Assembly: GCA_022447605.1 (NCBI GenBank)
Contig: JAKVBG010000001.1
Coordinates: forward strand, 393,919 to 457,918
DNA: 64,000 nucleotides
Direction of reading: 5' to 3'
From: Mariniblastus sp.
GTDB lineage: Bacteria > Planctomycetota > Planctomycetia > Pirellulales > Pirellulaceae
This document shows, one piece after another, positions 57,399-64,000 of this stretch (positions within the stretch are counted from its first letter, which is position 1; every line of letters starts with the position of its first letter). A model generated the notes under the pieces. The model was given only the letters and a program-made list of their open reading frames with translations. It did no database searches and had not been told where the DNA came from. A program made the translations under genes and the position numbers.

Positions 57399-59495
57399 TC
57401 ACTCCGGCGAGTTCGAGGCCGGGATTTGATCGAGTATCTCTCCGGTGACAAGCAGCGAAAACGGTTGGCTGCGGACTTCCGATCCATCGATGGTGGCAAC
57501 CGCCTGGAGTTGGACCGGGCCCCGTCCCAGTTTCTTCGTGTCGATTTTGAATACGGCCCTTCCCCCCTCGCGATTGCCGAGCCTGCGGGTGTTGCAGTAG
57601 ATGGCGATTGACTCGGCAGCACCTGCTTCCACCGACACCTCGAGCAGTTGCCCCTCGCCAATTTCACGGCGTTCACATTGGAGCAAAGCGGAGTGCCCGT
57701 GATTATCAACTTCCAACTCAAAAACCTGGCTCGCGCGGCTGCGGATCGGCCCACGGCCGATCGCGACCAGCCGCAACTCGTGGTAGCCATCGCCAATCTC
57801 GGTCGTGTCCAGGACCATCCTTTCGAAATCAGTTGTCTGGCTCAACAACCGGCCATCCAGATAGGTCTGAACCGCTTCAACGGGGACAGGAGATTGTTCC
57901 GTTTCCACCTGGTAGTCCACCTCGCCGGCCAGCCGACCAGAAAAATCTGTGGACACGGTCATGCGCGGCGCCTTGGCAAAAGGCCGGCAAAGCGCGTCTC
58001 CCAGTATCAACAGCTGGAACGGCCCCTGCACCGATTGATAAAAAGCCTCTGCCAGGGAGCAGCCCCTGGCATAGTGAACATGGATTCTCGGATGGGGAAA
58101 CTTGGCTTGCAGCGCGTACGGCTCCACCACCGTTCCACTCGATCCGGCCGCTCCATATTTCAGGAAATGCGACGCATTGGTCTGCGCGTTTTTTCGACCA
58201 AACTTACCACCGAAACTGGTCAGATTTTCAACGATTGCCCCCGGGATGATCTGGCTCTGCGACGATTTCCAGTCTAATTTCCCCACGCCCAATGTCGCGC
58301 CAATGACGTTGTCTTTCTTCATCGGCATCACGGTTTCAATCACCTCGCCCTGGAACCCCAGCTTTGCCAGTTCATCGATCGCCCCTGCAAACGAGGCCAT
58401 CCGCGTGGTCGTCCTCACATTGGATGTTCGGGAAAAATAGAAGACACCCTGTGGATGGGTATGATCGGAGCGGGCGCTCCTTTCCAGGAACTCCACAGCC
58501 TGGCGTTCCGACATCCCCAGTCCCCGCGTAACGGACAACATGGTCGACAAGACATAGCGGTGGCCCTGTCCGGCCGAATTGGGAAACCCGTTTCGACCCC
58601 AGTAGAGACGGGAGTCGAAGCTGCGTGTAGGAAGGTACTCGAATTCCTGGTTCGGCATCCGTTTCAACAGGCCGGTAAACAGTCGATTATCGAGGAGGGA
58701 CTCAAACGCCGGGTCCGCGCGTGTATATCCCGCATAACACCAGCCATTACGGATGCATTTTGCAATCCACTCGGTCGTTTGAACCGGGTCTTTCTTCATG
58801 CCGTAACATCGGGCCAACCAGTATTGCACAGCCACCTGCCCCGGATTTTTTTTCTGCAGGGGCAACAACGTCTGGATCGCCTGGTCGTACTGGCCGGCAT
58901 TGTAATCTCGAATCGATCGATCAAATTCGATCTGATCATCTCCTACAAAAGGTGAGCGCAACAGGACATTCGTTGCACCACTCATATAGCCGTTGGCAGT
59001 TAATGAAATATAGGCCGGATCGTTCTTCATGACCTGAGAGAAAAAATAGGTGGTCGCCGTGATGGACGCCATCGGCTTGAAGAGATTGGCAGGCAACGGT
59101 GCCTGGCCGTTGGCCACCAACCATTCATTCATCTTCTTGACATGGGGACCAATCTTCACCACCGTTGGAAAGCCAGACGAGTAAACGATATAGTCAATCT
59201 GGCGGTTGACCCGGGACTGATTGATCCTCTGCAGGATGGGCGTCATGATCTTGACCTGGAATGTCTCGAGTGCCATGTCGACCGACTGCGGGACACCTGT
59301 CAGGTAGACCACGTTGCAGGGGGGAATTTTCCGCAAGCGGACATAATGGTTAGCCAACAACATCGAACTAGGATCATCGGCATTCACCACGAGCATCAGG
59401 TTTTCAGGCCCGCCACCGGCCCGCGCTTCCTGTCCTGGGGAAAACCAGCAGCAGGCGACGGTGATGGAAAACAGCAATGAAAGATGACGGCGCAT
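57399..59495 (-). CDS. secreted TIGR03790-like protein with internal TPR-like segment
   Basis: Signal peptide; NLMLVVNADDPSSMLLANHYVRLRKIPPCNVVYL; TPR-like YNAGQYDQAIQTLLPLQKKNPGQVAVQYWLARCYG; family name from memory. Confidence 0.75.
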   Translation of the reverse strand: MRRHLSLLFSITVACCWFSPGQEARAGGGPENLMLVVNADDPSSMLLANHYVRLRKIPPCNVVYLTGVPQSVDMALETFQVKIMTPILQRINQSRVNRQIDYIVYSSGFPTVVKIGPHVKKMNEWLVANGQAPLPANLFKPMASITATTYFFSQVMKNDPAYISLTANGYMSGATNVLLRSPFVGDDQIEFDRSIRDYNAGQYDQAIQTLLPLQKKNPGQVAVQYWLARCYGMKKDPVQTTEWIAKCIRNGWCYAGYTRADPAFESLLDNRLFTGLLKRMPNQEFEYLPTRSFDSRLYWGRNGFPNSAGQGHRYVLSTMLSVTRGLGMSERQAVEFLERSARSDHTHPQGVFYFSRTSNVRTTTRMASFAGAIDELAKLGFQGEVIETVMPMKKDNVIGATLGVGKLDWKSSQSQIIPGAIVENLTSFGGKFGRKNAQTNASHFLKYGAAGSSGTVVEPYALQAKFPHPRIHVHYARGCSLAEAFYQSVQGPFQLLILGDALCRPFAKAPRMTVSTDFSGRLAGEVDYQVETEQSPVPVEAVQTYLDGRLLSQTTDFERMVLDTTEIGDGYHELRLVAIGRGPIRSRASQVFELEVDNHGHSALLQCERREIGEGQLLEVSVEAGAAESIAIYCNTRRLGNREGGRAVFKIDTKKLGRGPVQLQAVATIDGSEVRSQPFSLLVTGEILDQIPASNSPE

Positions 59496-59746
59496 AGGAA
59501 CCTGAGGTTAAGGAGTTTACACGGAAACATTATAGGCTGTTCCTGGCATATCCCAAATGCGCACGTCCTTCAGCTTCCCGCTTGCCCCGTCAGATTACGC
59601 GACGGTGAATCACCAGAAAACATGACTTTGACACGGGGCACCAAGGTCCGCCAGGGCCGTTCCAAAAACTGGCCAACCAGCGGGTTCAAGAAAAGCGGTT
59701 CCGCAGAACTCCCGGCAATACTTGATGGTTAGCGGCCTCTAGCCGT

Positions 59747-61582
59747 TTACCGAACGCGGCATTTGAACTGGATCACACCACCCGATGTTTTCTCAATCGG
59801 CTTGATGATCTCCCAGGCCAAGCGGAGGGAACCGGCTTCGTTGACTTCGGTTACCAACTTGGCATCGAGTGTGCACGAGGCAGATTCTGGAATGAATTCC
59901 AACCGGGGAGAAAGGTTGTCGATGATCGTGACATTGCCCATCCTCTGACTACCTACATTGTCAAAGCGGATCGTGAAATCAACTTCGTCTCCCGGTTTGG
60001 CACTGATGCGGGAGGCGAGCTTGCACAACCGCAAGACCGGTTGCTGCGTTTCGGATTCACTCCCGACGACTTCTTGCATGGTGGCAACATCATTGACAAT
60101 GACCGCCTGGGCATTCTTGACTGTCATCTGGGCTGCCACATCGATATCCCAGGCGAGTGCCGATTGCATGCCCAGGGTAAGACGTGCCGACTCTGTATTT
60201 TCGAATCGCCCAAACTTGACCAACTGCAGATTGCCGAAGGCCTTCATGGTTGCGTACGAACCGACCAGGTGAATCGTATTGTCCAAAACAACGCTACGGT
60301 TGTGATCCTTGAACGAATTGGCTCGGTAAGATGCCTTGTTACTTTGCAGCCGCAGTTGCTGCAGCGTACTGGAGGACATATCCTGCCCCCGGGTTTGATC
60401 GGTATGGTCTTTTCGTTGCACGGAAGCCAGCGAAACGGCAGTGTTAGCGTGGCCGAGGTTGTAGACCTTGCGCACCGCCGCAAAACGAGGCGAGTAAATA
60501 CAAACCCGGTTACTCGGCACCAGGATCGTTTCTCCCTGCAACGTATCAAAATGGCCGACCGTGTCTTCGATCCCCAGGCCCGTAACCTTCCAATTCTCAT
60601 CGACCTGGGCTTGTGGCAACCGATCGCAACCATCACAGATAAACTCGTCCGGGCGGTGCAGCCGTGTCTGAGGCATGCCGTTGGCACCGCCGGGCAGGGC
60701 AGGGGAGTTATCCTGAATCAGGTGACCCGGCTGACCACCAACCGGCCTGGTCCGCCACTCGTATACCGCTTTGGCCGATGTCGGCTGGCGATAGGAAACC
60801 AGGCTGGCAACAGCACCTTTCCCACCGGTGTCGGTGGTTTCGTTAACCTCCGCATCGTTCTCGCGGGCAGGTGTGGGGAGTTGTTCCTGATAAAACTGAA
60901 CAGGGGGACTGAAGAACTCGAAATTCCCATCATTGCTCGAGGGAATCGGGGCCCGCGTCCCCATTCTGACGATCGCCATGGGACGCCCCAAACGGGCCGC
61001 CACACCAAAGGGATCCTCCCGGAATCCAACGTCAAACGTCGACTGATGACTCTCCTGCTGGCGATAGGGCAGGGCGGTCATGGGATCCTCCAGGTAAATG
61101 ACCTTGGTGACCATCTTGCCCCGAGCCACTTGCAACAGATCGTTGTAGTGGATCGCGATCTCGACCGGGTGTTCGATGGCCAGGCCCTCGGGCGGGTAAA
61201 GCCTGTCCAACATTTCAATCGACGGGTAAACTTCCAGCCCCGGATGGCCCTTGATGTTGTTGATCTTGATCCGATAAACGGGACCTACCGTCAACCCACC
61301 CATCACGGAATCCGGCTGGGCCGGGGTGAAGGAACCTTCATTCCAGAACGCAACCGTCGCATTTTCAGGGACTTCGATCCGAACCGGTTGCACATATTGA
61401 CTCAATTCCGGGTCACGAAGCAACTGTAACCTGGCCATCGTTCCGGGTGAGACAGCGCCGTTAATCAACTCCTGGCGTGACGGGGCAAATTGGCCCTGCG
61501 CCAACGCGGGCTCGAGCAGGGAAGCCAACACCAGAACGAGTGTGGACAGCGACAGGATACGGAAATCATGCAACAGGTTCAT
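59747..61582 (-). CDS. secreted protein with shared unnamed module and C-terminal DUF11-like repeat
   Basis: Signal peptide ... ASLLEPALAQ; C-terminal SAKPGDEVDFTIRFDNVGSQRMGNVTIIDNLSPRLEFIPESA (DUF11-like); module YRIKINNIKGHPGLEVYPSIEML. Confidence 0.82.
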   Translation of the reverse strand: MNLLHDFRILSLSTLVLVLASLLEPALAQGQFAPSRQELINGAVSPGTMARLQLLRDPELSQYVQPVRIEVPENATVAFWNEGSFTPAQPDSVMGGLTVGPVYRIKINNIKGHPGLEVYPSIEMLDRLYPPEGLAIEHPVEIAIHYNDLLQVARGKMVTKVIYLEDPMTALPYRQQESHQSTFDVGFREDPFGVAARLGRPMAIVRMGTRAPIPSSNDGNFEFFSPPVQFYQEQLPTPARENDAEVNETTDTGGKGAVASLVSYRQPTSAKAVYEWRTRPVGGQPGHLIQDNSPALPGGANGMPQTRLHRPDEFICDGCDRLPQAQVDENWKVTGLGIEDTVGHFDTLQGETILVPSNRVCIYSPRFAAVRKVYNLGHANTAVSLASVQRKDHTDQTRGQDMSSSTLQQLRLQSNKASYRANSFKDHNRSVVLDNTIHLVGSYATMKAFGNLQLVKFGRFENTESARLTLGMQSALAWDIDVAAQMTVKNAQAVIVNDVATMQEVVGSESETQQPVLRLCKLASRISAKPGDEVDFTIRFDNVGSQRMGNVTIIDNLSPRLEFIPESASCTLDAKLVTEVNEAGSLRLAWEIIKPIEKTSGGVIQFKCRVR

Positions 61583-61718
61583 GTCAACAGTTCCGAACAT
61601 GAGCAACGGATTTGAAATAACAGGACAGCCCAAGCTGCCAGGCCCAAGTAACCGACTTATAACGCAAGCCGTCCCGGACGGGTGTCCGAGACGGGCTCAC
61701 GATAAAGTCAGTGGAACA

Positions 61719-62828
61719 CTATCGTCGGCGATGCAACAAACCTTGCGGCGGACAGTAGGGAATCTGTCCGTGCACCATGTCCGCCGGTGGCTGACCATTG
61801 GCAAAGCCCGGACGAATGGTTTGCTCTCTGATCATCACCCGGTTAACCGGCTGAGGATAGGACAAACCTGGATTCTGCTTGACATGCACGTCGACCGAAG
61901 GCGTCGGATTGGGAATCTGCATAGCCGTGTGGTTGTACAGGTCATAACGCTGAAGCCCAGCTGGTCCTCCCATCGGAATATGCGGGGGACCGGGCAATCC
62001 AATTTGCGTTGCTGTCCAGGGCATTCCATAGGAAGGGCCACTGACACCGGAAATGTAACCATCGGTCTGAACGCCAGGCGCTCCGTTCATGGTACCTGCC
62101 ACGGCGGCAGCATCGGTACCGGGAACTTCGAGGTCCTTGTTGCCGATTCGCAAGATAGCCAGGATGGCTCCCCGCCGATCAGCTTCCGTGATCGGGTCAA
62201 CGCCTGGATCCAAGCGAGTGCTTACCAGCGTATCAACACCAGCCAGTGCCAATTCCTGGTACTCGGGATCTGGGACGTAGATGACCTTGGTGACAAAGTT
62301 ACCAGCATTGACCTGGTCAAAATCTTCCTGGGTCATCTGGATGGGTACCGCGGAATGGGCCAGGTACGCTGCCGTCCGGGTCGATACGGTCCCGATTTCC
62401 AGAGTCGGGTACAACTCCAGGCCTTCCTGGCCTTCGATGTTGGTCAACTTCAGACGGTAAATGCATCCTTGTCCGAAATTCTGACGACCCGGAACTACTA
62501 AGGGAGTTGAATCATACTGTCCAACTCCGTTGACATCCCAGTGGATGTTCATCATGGCCGGCTTGTCGAACAAAATCTGTACTTTTTGCTGGGCAACAGA
62601 TCCCATGGGACCATGGGCCACATTGGCATTACCATTAGCAGCATAGGATGAAGCGGACAGAACCCCAGGTCCAGGTCCACCGACTCCCGGGCCGGGTTCC
62701 ATCAGCATTTGTGCTGGTGGCAAATTATGACTCACTGGTATGCCCGTTCTTACAACCGGAACTTGACATCCGGTTACCATGACGGCCAATGCCAGCATCA
62801 TCAATCCTGTCGAGATACGCGAGTGCAT
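61719..62828 (-). CDS. predicted lipoprotein sharing a module with the preceding gene product
   Basis: Lipobox LALAVMVTGCQ; module YRLKLTNIEGQEGLELYPTLEIG ... FVTKVIYVPDP. Confidence 0.8.
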   Translation of the reverse strand: MHSRISTGLMMLALAVMVTGCQVPVVRTGIPVSHNLPPAQMLMEPGPGVGGPGPGVLSASSYAANGNANVAHGPMGSVAQQKVQILFDKPAMMNIHWDVNGVGQYDSTPLVVPGRQNFGQGCIYRLKLTNIEGQEGLELYPTLEIGTVSTRTAAYLAHSAVPIQMTQEDFDQVNAGNFVTKVIYVPDPEYQELALAGVDTLVSTRLDPGVDPITEADRRGAILAILRIGNKDLEVPGTDAAAVAGTMNGAPGVQTDGYISGVSGPSYGMPWTATQIGLPGPPHIPMGGPAGLQRYDLYNHTAMQIPNPTPSVDVHVKQNPGLSYPQPVNRVMIREQTIRPGFANGQPPADMVHGQIPYCPPQGLLHRRR

Positions 62829-63091
62829 CAGATTCCCCCCTAAGTTTGTACGCCGGACGATGCTGATGTTCACATCCGACCCTCTCTCGTGGCGAGAGAA
62901 GAATTTTGTGTTTCCAAATGTCTGACGATGGGACTCTTCGATTCAGCTTCGTAAAAAACTGACATAGACCCGTTCTAGCGTCACTCCTAAAATAAGCCAT
63001 GTTGAAGACTTACAAGGTTCCTGGCATCCGGGTTGCAACGGCCTGGCTGCTGCATTTACAACAAAACCGGCATTTGCGGGATCACCTGGAA

Positions 63092-64000
63092 TCAGCAATT
63101 TTCTCCCTGGGTCAACACAGTTTGCCGCCTGTTGGTAACCGACGGTCGATCTGCTGTTGGCATAGGTAGTAACGCTGCTCTTTGTTTTCGGCGCGTCATA
63201 ATGAATATCTTTGGAAAAATCCGCACATCCGTTTCAATGAAGTTGGAATTGCCATTTGCCATCTTCTTGCTAGCGGCCGGCTGCCTGCTCTGGTTCCATT
63301 TATAGATCGCAAAACCTGCCAGCAGGGTAACCAAAATAGCAACAGCCATCAATAGTCCAGTCCGGTTTTGGACAATTTTGTCCCCCATGATTTTATCCCC
63401 TTCGACCTTGTCTCCAGCGACTACATCGCCTTGGACATGCCCTTCTACATGCGAGCCTTTTATTGTTGTTGTGGTTGTTACAACATCTCCTACATGTACA
63501 TTTCCGCCAGCAGAAATGGTACTGCCTATGACTGTATTCTTGTTCGTATATGTGGTAGAAGGAGATGTCTGAGGCTCGGAAATGGGTTCGGTCTTCGGCT
63601 CCCGAATCTCAACACCTGCCTGTTCAAGATCCCGAAGTAATAATTTCAGGCTGGATTCAAAATATTGAGGGTCGGAAAAATCCCGATAGTTGAGGCCGGG
63701 CAAAAAGCTGAGTTCGGGACATCGGGTTTCCAAAAAGTCACACACCTCCTCCCAGTTGGCCCCAACCAGAACCGGTATCATCTTTGGCCGTTTCTGACTT
63801 TTATGAGCTGTAAGTAATTCCTGCCGCACCCAATCTTCTGGGTCCAACAACCTACGTTTCTCTTCTACATCAGTAACCGTATGCCAGGTCGACCCAATGA
63901 CCACAAGAACAACCTTTACTTCAACAATACTTTTCAAGAGAACATTGGCAAATTCTGCTCCACCCGAAATGGAGTCCAGATCATAAAACAGGCTTCCTTC
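63092..64000 (-). CDS. TIR-domain protein with GDK-type repeat and C-terminal TM helix, truncated by window end
   Basis: Frame stays open to the window edge and reads EGSLFYDLDSISGGAEFANVLLKSIVEVKVVLVVIGSTWHTVTDVEEKRRLLDPEDWVRQELLTAHKSQKRPKMIPVLVGANW (TIR-like); GGNVHVGDVV...GDVVAGDKVEGDKIMGDKIVQ; TM GLLMAVAILVTLLAGFAIY. Confidence 0.85.
   Translation of the reverse strand, partial: EGSLFYDLDSISGGAEFANVLLKSIVEVKVVLVVIGSTWHTVTDVEEKRRLLDPEDWVRQELLTAHKSQKRPKMIPVLVGANWEEVCDFLETRCPELSFLPGLNYRDFSDPQYFESSLKLLLRDLEQAGVEIREPKTEPISEPQTSPSTTYTNKNTVIGSTISAGGNVHVGDVVTTTTTIKGSHVEGHVQGDVVAGDKVEGDKIMGDKIVQNRTGLLMAVAILVTLLAGFAIYKWNQSRQPAASKKMANGNSNFIETDVRIFPKIFIMTRRKQRAALLPMPTADRPSVTNRRQTVLTQGENC

Noticed and set aside
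60041-61429. 462-aa plus-strand ORF
   Set aside because: Antisense to the DUF11-like secreted protein; shadow ORF.

Overview
The window has high GC content, high coding density, and looks chromosomal and planctomycete (Pirellulales-like). This assignment is an inference from the two PSD1/DUF1549-DUF1553 + DUF1501 gene pairs, an expanded TatC and many secreted proteins of unknown function. Most of the window is housekeeping: lexA, coaD, hemD, rpsT, gpmI, pgi, glnB, ftsY, nusB-ribH, rho, coaE, tatC, manA, purF, trmB, trpD, and queuosine genes queD, queF and queE. I saw no convincing tRNA, rRNA, CRISPR array, transposase or phage module. The items most worth following up are: (1) a TIR-domain protein truncated by the right edge, with a GDK-type repeat and a TM helix; (2) a 33-aa highly basic ORF absent from the supplied ORF track, with its own Shine-Dalgarno and intrinsic terminator; (3) a 10-TM protein made of two closely similar 5-TM halves joined by an acidic linker; (4) a 1.2 kb ORF-poor region (38.2-39.4 kb) with several strong inverted repeats; (5) an adjacent FluC/CrcB pair in which one partner has a degenerate Phe-box; (6) two neighbouring secreted proteins sharing an unnamed module. 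All family names come from recognising sequence motifs by eye; no search was run.
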